Below are positions 49,014-60,744 of a stretch of 64,000 nucleotides of DNA, piece after piece (position 1 is the first letter of the stretch; every line of letters starts with the position of its first letter). Both the position numbers and the translations under genes were made by a program. The notes beneath the pieces were generated by a model. The model was given only the letters and a program-made list of their open reading frames with translations, was not told the DNA's origin and did no database searches. Source of the DNA: Edolisoma coerulescens (taxonomy: Eukaryota > Chordata > Aves > Passeriformes > Campephagidae); contig VWZW01001209.1 in NCBI GenBank assembly GCA_013397115.1, forward strand, positions 434,001 through 498,000, given 5' to 3'.

Positions 49014-50079
49014 TGATTGCTTTGTGGTATGAAGCTTTTTCCTAGCGTGCATTTACCCCACGTGCACTCCCTCCAGGGCTGCTGCCGGCACCACAGCTCA
49101 GTCTGCTGCGGATCCCGGGACAGTGGAGTCTGAGGCACGGCTCAGTGCAGGAACAAGAACAGCTGCACATTCTGCTTTGGCTGCACATACAAACACGTAT
49201 TTAATGCCTAGCTCATCACAGGATTTTCATAATTTGTACTATTTGAACAACTACTCCTTTCAAAATTATTCATAATCCCTGTGGGCAGGAAAAGATGTGG
49301 GCTTTTTAAATATGTTGATCTTTCCTTATGCTGCCTTCCAGATGCCCATCACTTTGTCCACATCTTGAGGATAACCCTGGGCACGTGATGGCAGCAGAAG
49401 CCTTACCAGCATCACACAGAGCAGACCGATTGCTTCAGATTCTGTGTAGTATAGTTCACTGTGCCATGAGGTTTCTCTTCTTTGTAGGCATCAATGTCCA
49501 TCTTGACATAGGCTGTACCCCACTTCCCAAACCTTTTTCCAACAAATCCATCCAGGTATTTCTTATTCTTTTAGTCATGCAGTTGGCCAAACCCACCTGT
49601 GCGGAGAAGCTACCGTTGAGGGGTATTCCCCCATTCACTTTTTTTTTAAGATTTTTTGTTTTACTAGGGAGTTTGCCCTTCTCTTCCAGTTTGCCTCAAG
49701 TTTAACAAGCATACTCTGGTTCTCCAGGATAGCAACGAAAAACTGGAAACAAACTTAATCCACAAGAGGCTTAAAATAGCACTGTAGTGGGAGGCTAGAT
49801 TTTTGAGCTTGTTTTCACATTTTGAAAATCCCACTGTTTCCTTGAGAAGAGAAACAAAAGGATTATTTTGATGAAATTGTTTGGGGTTTTTTTTAGAAGC
49901 CCAATTTGTTACAGAGTCAATACCAGACTTTGGGCATAATAACCCACAAGTAGCAACTTGACAGGATGGTTAAAAAGGCACAAATTCTGTTAGGAACAAA
50001 AAACTGAACTAGGGCCACACAGTTACAATGTGTTTCCATGACGATCTTCCCCACTAATTGCAATAATCAAGCTAGTAAG

Positions 50080-50725
50080 AGCCATCACAGTACTTTACAA
50101 GTGATGCTTATGCCCTGCTGTGTTGTCCCTCCAACAGATACTGGGGTGAAGACCCCCATGAGGCCCAGGGCTGCTCCTGTCTTATCTATAGATATACATC
50201 TGTCTTCTATAGACTCATCCACTGTTCTCCTGGGTTGGGTGATCAGCAACAGACCCCCACCACAATGTCACCTGTCCCTGCTCTCCCTTTAATCCTGACC
50301 CACAAACTCCCCATCAACTCTCCATCCATTCCCAGAGTTCCATGCACTCTGGCTGGTCATTGACATAGAGGGTAACACCACCTCATCTTCCCTGCCTGTC
50401 CTTCCATCCCAGCACTCCCATTGCAGGAGCCATCCCACCACTTCTCTGTGATGCCACTGAGATCACAGCCCTGCAGGTATGAGCACGTCTCTGGCTCCTC
50501 TTGTTCATTCCCCATGCTGCGTGTATTTACACAGAGGCACTGAAGTTGTGTCCCTGATGAGACAGACTTCCTGGCTGGAATGTCTGCGAGTCCTTTGTGC
50601 TGCTCTGCAGGTGCTCCTGCTGACCTGTGATCCCTTTCCTGGCTCTGGGCTTCTCTGGCTGGCACTGGCTGCAAACTGAGATGAGGACTGGGATGGACTG
50701 AGGCTCTCCTCTGCCGGCAACCTTA
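50080..50725 (-). mobile_element. CR1 LINE 5' region: endonuclease segment, 3' end missing
   Basis: The minus strand encodes QLQCLCVNTRSMGNEQEEPE, then GCDLSGITEKWWDGS, which is the start of the CR1 ORF2 endonuclease (consensus LKCLYTNARSMGNKQEELE and ITETWWD). In shifted frames it continues with YVNDQPECMELW, GLKGEQGQVTL and ALGLMGVFTPVSVGG, the degenerate match to ALVLMGDFNHPDICWRD. Several frameshifts and stops make it inactive. The match fades near 50080 and no CR1 3' end follows. It lies just beyond the COX7A2 poly(A) signal. Confidence 0.88.
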
Positions 50726-50829
50726 GTTTAAAGCCCTCTTCAGCAGCTTGGCAACGCTACAACCAAAAATTCTCACACACATAAGCACATGATACAGCCC
50801 AGACACCCACTACACCACGTAAAAACTGC

Positions 50830-50835
50830 TTTATT
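50830..50835 (-). terminator. COX7A2: COX7A2 polyadenylation signal AATAAA
   Basis: A canonical hexamer on the minus strand, about 130 nt past the stop codon, giving a short 3' UTR typical of COX subunit genes. A CR1 fragment begins roughly 100 nt further on. Confidence 0.8.
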
Positions 50836-50966
50836 GATTGCAGTTTACATGTTACAATTAACTTATGATTCCAATCATTAAGCCAGCTGCTTATAATAAG
50901 CTGCCACCATAGTCACATGGGAACTGGACAAAGAGATGTTAGTCGCTGAGGCATCCTCAAATGGAA

Positions 50967-51025
50967 TCAGTTCGGCTTCTTGGGCATTGAAGAGATAAGC
51001 AGAAAATATAAAGCATAGATTGTTC
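50967..51025 (-). CDS. COX7A2: COX7A2 coding exon 4 (helix end, C-terminus and stop)
   Basis: This exon has 59 nt. After the split Gly codon it reads TIYALYFLLISSMPKKPN, then TGA at 50969-50967. The acceptor is TTAATTCAG. The 3' UTR continues left to the poly(A) signal at 50835-50830. Confidence 0.93.
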
Positions 51026-54000
51026 CTGAATTAAGAGACAGAAAAGGTATTTTCAGATTAGCAAACAGAATTCAAGTCAGCTTTCCAGTTTGTTCCAGAA
51101 GAAATACTGACAATAAGCAGCTGCAATTCAGACAAAACACATTTCCATCGCCAGGTCTCAATTTTTTTTTTTGGTGATTCATATTTTAGAGAAAAAAACC
51201 CCAAACCTTAAATACCTCTCCACAGGCTGCACAAAAATAAAGAGACAGGGAAAAAAAGTGGGGAGAGGCATGTCTGTGGAATCTTCACAATCATGAAGTA
51301 ATGGTTATTCATTCTTAAAGTAGCTGAACTGAAAATCTGATCAACACATTTAAGTCAGAGACCATTGCAAAATTATGTAATAAGCAACATAAATGTTAAA
51401 TATATACAGTATTATGAACCTTGGTTATAATTCTGCTAGTTTTCAAAGCACATGAAAACTCAGTACACTGAGTACCACCTAGCACTAAGAAGAATCAGGC
51501 TAGTGCAAAAACTGGCTCATGTATGTGCTGTAATTATGTTTTACTCCTTTGCAGAATAGGCAAAGTAGTTCTGTTTTTCTCTAACACCATACATGAAACC
51601 TGAAGGAGTATTCAGCCCATAGTACTTAGTCCAGGAAAAAGCCATCTGAAAATCTAGATTTGGAAAAAGCACAAATGAAAATACAGTATGTCCAAATGTG
51701 CTTTTTTCTTCTCTACGTAGACTTTGCATGTTCTAAAGAACAGACTGAAGAAATTGCGTAATTATTTTACAGAGAAAACACCATCCATGTTGGAGATTGT
51801 ACCGAAGAAAATGTATTTTAGTATCAGTGCATTGGAAATTGTACCAAAGCATTTCAGCATTATCCTTACCACACACTGTAAGACCCGCGGTGGTTCTATA
51901 CAACAGAGCATCCTTCGCCCCACCTTTAAGATGCACTGGGAGGCCATTATCCTCCTAATGGAAACAAGTGACAAAAATAAACTGTTTGTATGCAGTTCTT
52001 GCAATATTGTTACAATACAAATTATTGTATAATTACCCAGAGGAAGAATTCCTACCCCACATTATCTTTCTGACCCCCACAAGACACCGAACCTTATTTA
52101 GATCCCACTTTGTCTTCAAAGCTTTCACTCTGGTATCAGGTGATGACTCACTGGGGGAGTATAATAAATCATGTGCACAGTTCATACCTAAAGCAGGGAC
52201 TGGCATATGCCCGAGCACTTCTGACACCTCTGCCAGACCCCCTGGGTGCACAGGATGTGATTACCATCCCTGGAAACTTCCCATCCATCTCCAGTATAGC
52301 CAATCCCTGCTACAGGGAGCAACAAGGGGAGGAGTCTGTACTGTCACTTGCTGGCATACAGGAAATTGTTTTGCTCCACCCAAAGTAAAACTCCTAAGAA
52401 CCAGATCCACATGATCTTTACCCCTGTCAGCAAGATCATGCTGTTCTGGACTTCAAGCCAGCCTCCAATGCTGGTGACCTGCAACCCAGCCCAGCTTAAC
52501 TTGCTGTCCACAAGAAAGGAATGAAAGGAGTACGAGATATGCCTAGAGATCTCTGCTAGCAGAAACTGAACCTCTGACCCCTCCCATCACCAACGTCACC
52601 CTCCCATTTCCTTCCCCTTGGCTCACAATGAACACCGTGCTCCTTAGTGTCTCAACAACACTGGCTTTCTCTTTCAGGGGAAAGCAGTAAGACCCTAAAA
52701 CTTTTAAAGTGGGGCTTCTACTATACTTGGTCCCTTTCACATCACTGAAGCCCAGTTTATCCTCAGTATGAAGCTACAGCTCCAGGTTGTTGCTCACAGA
52801 TGGGATTACTCTCTTGAGTGTTCCCTGCTTTTACTGCTTCACTCGGTGGCCCTGTCAATCAGGAACAGACTAATTCAGAAATTATTTGTAAAGATTCAAT
52901 AATTTTCTAGGAATGAATCCAATCACTTAAGACCTTTACGGTTTTCATAACTGAGAAATACGGTAATACCATATCTTCATTAAAAATTATGAGGCACATC
53001 TATGAGCTACAGATAGAGCTGTAAGATTTCAGGTTTACCTTTTCACTGTATTTCTGTCTTCTCGCTGTTTTTCTCTATTTGTTCTTTGGACGTACTCCCT
53101 CATATCAACTCATTTCAGAGTACTTTATCTTTGTACCATGCCTAATACTTACGAGAAACTCTGGTACAAATCATTTTACAGGGTAAAAAAACCCTTTAAG
53201 AGTCAACAAGTCAAGTATGCATGTACAAATACTCCTAACCTCTGCAGAAAATAACTGCTAATTGCAAATGCTCTAGTCATACAACTGATTCTGAGAGCTC
53301 TCTTCAGATGTAAAGGGGAGGCTGACCAGCTTTAGAAAGAAAACATGCAGTTACGATCTACTAAAACCTTGTTAATCTACTAACATTATTCAACTCACTC
53401 AATACCTGAAAAAGCTTCTGACCCTCAGAAACTCTATTTTCAAACTGCCTGCGTGAAGCAGTGCTTATGGTTCTCTGGGAAATCTGGCGAAGAGCCTGAA
53501 ATAAAAGATAAACAGTGTTTTAAAAACAGTGACATTTTACAGCTCTGTCCACACTGGGTAGAAGTTGTTTCTTTGAAAAGCAAGATAGAGTGGGACAGCA
53601 AAAAAAAAAAAAGGGGGTTTAAAAACAAACAAACAAACAAACACATAAAACTTCACCAAAACATGCTAGTTTTGAATTCAGTAATTGTTTCAGCACACGA
53701 TGTAAAGGACTAGCTACCTGAAAAGGAAAAACTCAGGAAAATTACTTTCAGTAAGATACAACAGATTTATGGATCTGCAGCATAACCTTCATCAGGTAGT
53801 ATCCTTTCAGGAGAAATCTTGGCCTCTGCCCCTTAGACCTGTTTTAGGCACCATTTTCTGTGTCTGACTAGCGAAAGGGACAATAATATTTACGACAAAC
53901 GTGTTTGAGAGGACAACGAACTCCTGTCACTGCTGCAGTTCACCTACAAGCCACCAGCACAGGAGATAACCTTCACAGCGCTAAGGATAACCCCGCCACA

Positions 54001-54591
54001 CACAGAGCTTAAATCACCCTGCTGTGTCCTGAGCTGGAATCAGTTTCCACAGACAGGTCATATAGGGTAGCCTACCAAAATCAATGACCTGCATACAGTT
54101 CTTTGGTCTGCCTTCGCTAAAATATCAAGGCTCAAAGCGCGGTAGCTCTAGGCTGCCAGCGGCCTCGGCCGCCTTCAAGCAACATTGACAACACATCGTT
54201 CCCACCAAATTACCACCGCTAAAAACACAGCCACGGCGGGGGCAAACATCCAAGTGATGCTCGTTGCAAGTAACGGGACAACGCATCTCCCCTCCTTACC
54301 CACCCCAAATAAACACGCTATAAAATCTATCTCCTTAGAGACGAGCTACGCGTACCCGAGCCCCCCGACTCAACCTTGTCCTCTCAAGTCCCCGAAGGTC
54401 AGCACTACGTGGAGCGAGTGGCCCGCACAAGACCTTCCCCCGACCCCCGCAGGTCGCTCCGCAGAGCCCGGCAAGGAGGGCGGCCACCACGGCCGAGTCC
54501 CGCAGCCTGGCGGGCACCCTGAGCGAGCCCCGCACACCCCCGGCGGCAGCGGGCGGCTCTCCCCGGGCCTCACCAGCACGTTCCGCCACAT
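50967..54591 (-). CDS. COX7A2: COX7A2, cytochrome c oxidase subunit 7A2, mitochondrial (complete)
   Basis: This is a small nuclear-encoded subunit of respiratory complex IV in the inner mitochondrial membrane (liver/ubiquitous isoform family). Four coding exons join in frame: 54591-54574, 53495-53406, 51954-51870 and 51025-50967. The total is 252 nt, 83 residues plus stop, equal to human COX7A2. Residues 1 to about 23 form a presequence rich in Arg/Ser/Thr (MWRNVLALRQISQRTISTAS). The mature part has the signature KLFQED...LPVHLKGGAKDALLYR, then a single membrane helix and a short lysine-containing tail ending MPKKPN. LPVHLKGG and the PKK tail fit COX7A2; COX7A1 and COX7A2L differ in the tail, and the COL12A1/TMEM30A flanks match the COX7A2 locus. 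The usual TMxLTxGG before the helix reads TTAGLTVCG here. The promoter CpG island overlaps exon 1. Intact frame and introns exclude a processed pseudogene. Confidence 0.94.
51026..51869 (-). other. COX7A2: COX7A2 intron 3
   Basis: About 0.84 kb. It holds an imperfect pair of 18-bp direct repeats at 51790-51807 and 51832-51849, close to the exon 3 donor. Nothing else is seen. Confidence 0.8.
51870..51954 (-). CDS. COX7A2: COX7A2 coding exon 3 (LKGG core and start of the membrane helix)
   Basis: This exon has 85 nt, phase 0 to phase 1: EDNGLPVHLKGGAKDALLYR, then TTAGLTVC. The acceptor is TTTCCATTAG and the donor is GTAAGG. Confidence 0.94.
51955..53405 (-). other. COX7A2: COX7A2 intron 2
   Basis: About 1.45 kb with no recognised repeat. 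Open frames on both strands around 52.0-52.7 kb have no domain and are taken as chance. Confidence 0.8.
53406..53495 (-). CDS. COX7A2: COX7A2 coding exon 2 (presequence and mature N-terminus)
   Basis: This exon has 90 nt, 30 codons, phase 0: ALRQISQRTISTASRRQFE, then NRVSEGQKLFQ. The acceptor is TTTATTTCAG and the donor is GTATTG. It covers most of the mitochondrial targeting sequence and the start of the mature protein. Confidence 0.94.
53496..54573 (-). other. COX7A2: COX7A2 intron 1
   Basis: About 1.1 kb. It contains an A-rich run followed by an (AAAC)n microsatellite at about 53600-53643. The end nearest exon 1 is part of the CpG island. Confidence 0.8.
53600..53643 (+). repeat. A-run and (AAAC)n microsatellite
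   Basis: A run of A, a short G run, then AAACAAACAAACAAACAAAC in COX7A2 intron 1. Confidence 0.9.
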
Positions 54592-54975
54592 CGCGGCTCT
54601 TGGTCCTGTCACCTCCCGCCGGCAACAAGGGCAGCGGAAGGGGAAGCGGCTCCCCCGCCCACGGCGGCGGCACCACAGAGGGAGCGGCCCGGAGCGCCGC
54701 CGCAGAGCCCACAGCGCCCCCCGCCAGTCCGCCCGGCGCGGCTGGGGCAGCAGGGCGCGGCGCGGAGGGTCTGGGGCCGGGGCCGGGAGCCAGGGCTGAG
54801 CCCTCAGCACCGGGAGGGAGGAGCGGTGACCTCTCAGAACACGCAGGACCGGCAGCGGCTGAGGCACACCGGGAGCGTTTGTTTCCTCATGCCATACAAC
54901 GTGGCGGGGAACCTGCTGCCACGGGATTCTGTGGTTGCCGGCCGCCTCCTTGCGCCTTTAGAGGGCGCTGTGGGA
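54400..54975 (-). promoter_or_regulatory. COX7A2: COX7A2 promoter CpG island
   Basis: A GC- and CpG-rich block overlapping exon 1 and the 5' flank. A CGGAAG ETS-type core lies near 54634, consistent with GABP control known for many COX genes (inference). A CTCF-like AGAGGGCGCTG word lies near its right edge. A 204-codon plus-strand open frame (54185-54799) spans the island; its composition is Pro/Arg/Gly/Ala-rich and it shows no domain. Confidence 0.75.
54574..54591 (-). CDS. COX7A2: COX7A2 coding exon 1 (start codon)
   Basis: This exon gives ATG plus five codons, MWRNVL, followed by the donor GTGAGG. Human COX7A2 starts MLRNLL and has its intron at the same point. The 5' UTR continues to the right into the CpG island; its start is not determined. 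Confidence 0.88.
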
Positions 54976-57900
54976 AATCCACGAAACGTCCCCCAGAGCT
55001 CCCACATACAGAATTTTAAATCTCCTTTCATTGAAAAGTTTAGTATCTGCAGAGGGCGAGATGCGTGGCCTGGGAGAGCAGCACCCTGGGCTGCGCCTGT
55101 TCGTATGGACTCGCTGGACATCCTCTGGGGAGGCAAGGACACCGACAGAGGCAGAGCCTGAGTCCGACCCCGGCGAGGGGGTCTTGCACCCCTGAGCGGA
55201 TGTGACATCCTTTCTTGAGCCACTACACTCAGAAAACCTCAAACTACCCCATGGAGTACCTGCCCACTGCCTCAAGCTCCGTTAGTAGCGGGGATACCGA
55301 GTACTCTGCATGTAGGAAAAAACCCCCAATTTCAGCTTTGTGTTTCACGATATGTAACTACATAGAGTGACATAATACCAGAATTGTACGAAATACAAAC
55401 CTATTTGATTCTCAAGGAAGAATCTATTTGCCCTTCAAGAAACTATTCCGAGAAGCCTGTGGTTTTTTTCTGCATTGCAGATCTAGCCCTGTAATTGCAT
55501 CTTCTCATGCTTCAACCTTATGCTGAAATACAATGCTGTCGGGAATGCTTTCCTGGCTTTGCTGCAGTTGATGCGCACTTAGTTTTTGGAATTACAGTAC
55601 TTCTGCACTGGTGCCAAACCTCATGATGAATAACGTGGGTCAAACACAACAAATTAGTGCTCAATCCAGTATGAAAGTAACAAGGATCATATCTCAAAGT
55701 ACTGCACTTCTCAATCTGATGAGCTGTCCCAGAAAGAAACTAAAAATGCAAGGATGAAGTATTTATAGGTATAGCCTTATCTGTGCAGAATATTAAAAAC
55801 AGCATTTAGAAAGCATCATCATGAAGAAATAGGTGTTGTAACAAAGGAGGAAACTGGACGCATTATTTAACAAATGGTTTTCAAACATTCAAGCAGTGCT
55901 ATCACGGAATAACACTTAAAAATACATTACTACCTCGGCAAGACAGATTTTCATTCATTCCCCTTGCAATCTTATGAGTGTATACAATATTTTATTCTGA
56001 TTTTCATACACGCAGTTGTATTGAGATACAGGTAAAAGGATCATAATTCACAGAAATTATTATTCCTTGCTGTGTGGGCCACTTTCTGCTATGTCAGAAT
56101 GTAAGCTTCAGGAATACTTTCCGTAAAAATACACTTTACAACAGAAAGGCCATACTTAAGGATTGGCATGTGAGTTACCTACCAATCAAAGCTACATGAT
56201 GACTGCTCAGAGCAAGCACAGCTGGTCTCTTCAGTGTTAACTAATTCATGAAGAAATGAAACCTTGAGGGAATGAGAAACAGGAACTTGCTGCTTTAGGA
56301 TGAAGATGTTTCATTAGAAACACACTGCTTCTTCCTAACTGAACAGAGCAACTTTTGCATGTATTGCATTGAATAAGAAAATTATTTATCAAAACTCACT
56401 GTTGAACAGTTCTGTTTAAGCCAGAAAGAAAACAGGACTGTTAATCTAGCTGTTCAGCATTCATCACAAAGTGTTCTAACCTCTTAAACCAGTAATACAA
56501 GGGTACATAAATCCTGCTAAAGAGATGACACAAACGGAGATAGCATTCAGCCCAACTGTGGAAGCAGAACCCCCTGGTGCAGCTCCAAGTGGCAATCTTT
56601 TCAACCTCCTTCTGGTTCTTGCTGGCCCACTAGTTTAATTTTTGTTTCCTGCAAACAAAATAATTGACTAACCCAGTTAAAAGCTATATGGTGTATGAAG
56701 ACAAAATTATTCTACCTTAATACAGCCATTTTCCAAGTTAGAGTTGCATAATACACTAAAACTGCATTAGAAGAACTTGCTGACAGAAAGATTTTTTCTA
56801 AGTTTACAAGCATCTATTGTGAAGCATACACTTATTTCAATGACATAACATTAGGCCTCAGTAGGTGACCCTAGAGACAATCATATTTTCATTTCTTCCA
56901 AGAATATCACAGTCCAGTCCTTCCCATTTTCATAATATAATTAATGAGGTCATTAATTACATTCTTGGACCTCTAACACTAAGCATCTCACCATTTTATT
57001 TTGCAAAATTTGGGCACGGTCCTCAGGTAAAAATTCAATTATATTTGCACATAACTCTGGTATTCCATTTGCTCAAATTGTTTATTTTACGTGATCTTTA
57101 TCCAGGGTCCAGTGAGAAAGATCTCCACATACTTTCTTTCAAATTACACTTTTTAAAAAACTTCTTGAGCTTCCTTGATGATTGACTTACACTTTTAGTC
57201 CTCTTTATTTCATCCCCAACATGAAATGAGAGAGATAATCTTCCAGCTTCAGACGTTGTAGCAGCAGTTGATATAACTCAAGTGGACAGTATCACTTTAC
57301 TTTCAAGCATAGACTAAGGATATTCAGAAGGGGAGGCTTATGGGGAAGTAGTTTCTTGCTTGGGACTCAGGTCATGCAAGGACCTGCTAATTCTTATTCA
57401 GGCCATTTCGTAATGGTCTTCAGTCTTAATTGAAACTGTCAAATAAGATTAGACTTCACATGTAGGCTCAGAAGGCAATATGGTGATCAGAACATTCTGT
57501 GAGCTAGAAGGTAGGGAATTTCTACACGAAAATGCTCCTGCTGCTCTGAGGAAAATCTAATACTACTACTAGCAAACAAGCAAAACCCCAAAACTTTTCA
57601 CAACTGGGCTTTCTGAAAAGAAACCTCGGAGTCTATTTTCACACTACCAGCAGCAGTCTCTTCCATAAACTGGCCACATGCTAAGAAGAAAGAAGAATAA
57701 AATTGACTTAGATTTTCATAGTTTTTTTCTTCTCCTTTGAAAGAGAGCATTTTTGGCAGGCTGTTCAATACAGACAAGCATTTTATACATGGAACATTTT
57801 TGGCTATTGGAGGGGTTTTATGTTGGGTTATTGAATTTTTATTTAAAAAACTCCAACTTATGTAATACCAAGAGTGGATCTCATTTTCAGGAGAGATCAG

Positions 57901-58750
57901 AAACCATTGTCTTGTCAAAGGAACTTTGAAGATCAGAGTACCCTGTGTTTATGCAATGTTCTTTGTCTTCAGCAGTTGCATTCCAGTAACTAACTTCTTT
58001 TTTTGAGTTACTGTAAGTACATCTGATTTAAACTTGTCATATTTTTCCACCAGGCACTCTCTTCAACTCAGTCTAACTGTTCTTTTCCCACTGCAAGTAA
58101 GGCTTCTGAGAGAAGGGTGCAGTCAGTAACACTTCCTGTGAATCCAATCCAACCAGCCATGTTCATTGCTCTGTTTGCAGATGTTACTTGACCTACACTG
58201 TCAAAGCTTTTCCTCCCTCAAAGATTTCTATTAAAAAAAGACAAGAGTTGCATCCTTCAAGGTTTAATATTCATAATTAATCTTGGAAGGATTCCAAGGA
58301 TCCTCCAAGGATCTCCATTGTTATCAACACGACACCTAGACAAATGAGCATGTATGAAGGAAGAGTTTACAAATTTGACCAATATTTTAAACTCTTATAA
58401 GCACTTTAAGCTCCACGGGCACACTGTCCCATGTATTTAGTGCTACAGGCTCTCAGAGAATCTGCTTAGTTGAAACAAAAAACAGCAATTCTCACCCTGG
58501 TGCACTTCATAGAGATTGAAGATACACTGGCAGCTATAGTCAGTAAAAAAAAAGGTAAGGCATTGAAAAATATTACAAGGTAAAGACAGAAAAATACTTC
58601 TGTTTTAAGCACAGCCCAAAAAGCAACCTTTCCCACTTGGAAAAAATAGGAATTATGGATGAAGCAGAATATTTGCATTTCAAGTGACAAAGTTTAAAAA
58701 TCGAAATATTTTAATAACCAGTAATTGTGAGAAATCCCGTTGCTCATTTA
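54976..58750. other. Intergenic region between COX7A2 and TMEM30A
   Basis: About 3.8 kb. Apart from the island shoulder it is AT-rich and I recognise no gene, RNA or repeat in it. Its right limit depends on where the TMEM30A transcript ends, which I cannot fix. Confidence 0.6.
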
Positions 58751-58751
58751 C

Positions 58752-60550
58752 TTTATTTTGGACTAGCAGCTACTCTACAGCTGGAAGCCAGTTTAACAGT
58801 TCTGTTAAGTGTTCCAGGGTACATTACCCTTATACTGTAATTGTAGCAACATGAATACAACACTGTAAATAAAATCTTAAAAGGTACTATTTGAAAGCCC
58901 TGTTCTGCCAGGCTGTACTATACAAATAAAGTATTATATGGAGTTACAGCACACTGGAAATGCTGCCTCATTCCAGTTTATCCAGACTTACACATTTAAA
59001 CTCTTAGACTACACAAGTAATTAGTAAAACCAGTCATGTAATTATGTGATAAATTAATACTTTTGTTTAAAGTTGCCTGTAGATTAAGCTATTGGACCAT
59101 GCATTTTTGTAATAAATATGCAATCCCAGAAATACAACTCATTTAAAACTGCATTTACACTTAATGAAATCTTTTCATCCAGATAAAAATAAATGTATGT
59201 TCAAGAACAAAACCAAATCTCTTATTAAATGGTTTGCAGAATTTATTAGGTCTTTTTTAATATACTCCATACTTTATCAAGCTAGTTGCATATAAAGTGA
59301 TCTCCACCATATACATTACAGCTTCTGTGCATCATCTAAAAAAAAGTCATCAAAAAGTAATATTTGACAGGTTGCAGTTAACTTTTAATTAATCTAAAGG
59401 TGAATCCTTCTGTAATTTAAGACACTAACCTGCACATTGCGTCTAACTGCAATATTTAAATTATGTTTCACAGCAAGCTAAACCTGCATTTCAGGGAAAA
59501 AATGTCACTGCTATCTCAACTTCTGAACTTCTATAGTTTACTTCCTTAACACCGCAAAAAATTAATGTGGTGTTCACTCCAAGTAAGGAAAAAGTATACA
59601 ATTCCCTTAAAACAAAGCCTGCTCAGAATACATATGCTTTAAGAAAATTAGGAAACACCTCCAGTAAAAGGAATTCACCCCAGTAAAAGGAATTCACCCC
59701 AATTTGTGAATGGAAGAACGTTTTAAGTTCTTCTTGATTAATGCTTGGTGCTGCTCATAAAAAGCAGAATCAGCAAAAAGTGAACTAATATTGGATATGA
59801 CTTAAAGCAAGGAAAATTAGAAAAATATTATACCTGCAACAAGCATGTCCCAATTTAGAACAATCTTTTAAAGGGTCTCACAACGATAATTAACAAATAG
59901 GTTTTCTGGTATCTTCATAGGATGCTCGTTTACTGGCCAGGCACATACACTGTAAATATACAAAGAATCCAGAGTGCTGAAGTTTACAGAGCACTTAAGA
60001 GGATTTAATATAACAGAGGTGGGTAGGACACAGGAAAAATATTTAACAACTTGTATAAATATATTAAAATCTCAGCAAGAAATATAGGAGCCCATGCACA
60101 CAAGACAGTAAATTGAAAAAAACATTTAAGACTTGACTTCTTTCAACAGCATTGACACCTGAATTCTGGAAAGTCAACAATTTACAGTATCTTATAACCA
60201 TCTTTCTCCACACAATCTAAATGTACTGAATCACACCAACATTACACAGCACATGAACAAGCAGCAGATGCATCAAGGGAATGGGAGCTATATGCATCAT
60301 GTGGCCTGCCCAGTTAGAGGCAAACATCAGAAAAATGGTTTCTGACATAGGCAGAGATACAATCAATAGAGCTAATTGTATACCTGTCATTTTCAATAGT
60401 TAATCCACAGTATGGGAAAGGGAAGCTTTAGGTTAAAATTATGCACCCAGTCTCAAAAGTGACAGAAGCAGAGATTTATCTTTCAAAAACTGGGTCCATT
60501 CTGGACTGGCCTTGATGCACATGCAGTACATTTATTTTCAGAATGCAAGA
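58752..60550 (-). other. TMEM30A: TMEM30A 3' UTR and flank (end uncertain)
   Basis: AT-rich sequence following the stop codon. Minus-strand AATAAA hexamers at 59247-59242 and 58757-58752 are candidate poly(A) signals. Mammalian TMEM30A has a long 3' UTR, so the far site is plausible (inference). The region includes a 19-bp tandem duplication at 59661-59698. Confidence 0.5.
59661..59698. repeat. 19-bp perfect tandem duplication in the TMEM30A 3' UTR region
   Basis: ccagtaaaaggaattcacc occurs twice back to back (59661-59679 and 59680-59698). Confidence 0.9.
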
Positions 60551-60744
60551 TTAATTGGGAATGTCTGCACTAGTGTTTCGATTGCCATATTTGTGATGAA
60601 TGATCAGCAATACCACTCCTAAGAAGAAGCATATGGACCCAACAGTGATGTAAGCAATTCCCAGGAAGGGATTTTTGCCTCCCATCCACGAGATGGTGCT
60701 TAGGATCATCCTTTTTCGTCCATCAAAACTGTGTACAGGATAAT
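60551..60744 (-). CDS. TMEM30A: TMEM30A last coding exon (membrane helix 2, C-terminus, stop)
   Basis: This exon has 194 nt to the TAA at 60553-60551: YPVHSFDGRKRMILSTISW, MGGKNPFLGIAYITVGSIC, then FFLGVVLLIIHHKYGNRNTS. The helix covers roughly GIAYITV to LLIIH. The acceptor is TTTTTCAG. Confidence 0.95.

Larger units (their letters stand above)
38191..50079. other. Intergenic region between the COL12A1 promoter and COX7A2
   Basis: About 12 kb without a recognisable protein gene. It contains two CR1 fragments near 41.9-42.2 kb, a short duplication at 43607-43672, a plus-strand CR1 tail at 46920-46981 and the orphan GC-rich island at 48.75-48.95 kb. A run of T lies at about 39692-39711. The remaining open frames are short and lack domains. 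Confidence 0.7.

Noticed and set aside
50357..50674. 105-codon minus-strand frame as a host gene
   Set aside because: Its sequence matches the CR1 endonuclease start, and frameshifts follow; it is a dead retrotransposon piece.
54185..54799. 204-codon plus-strand frame opposite COX7A2 exon 1
   Set aside because: Low-complexity Pro/Arg/Gly composition across a CpG island, with no recognisable domain. An antisense transcript is possible but not shown.
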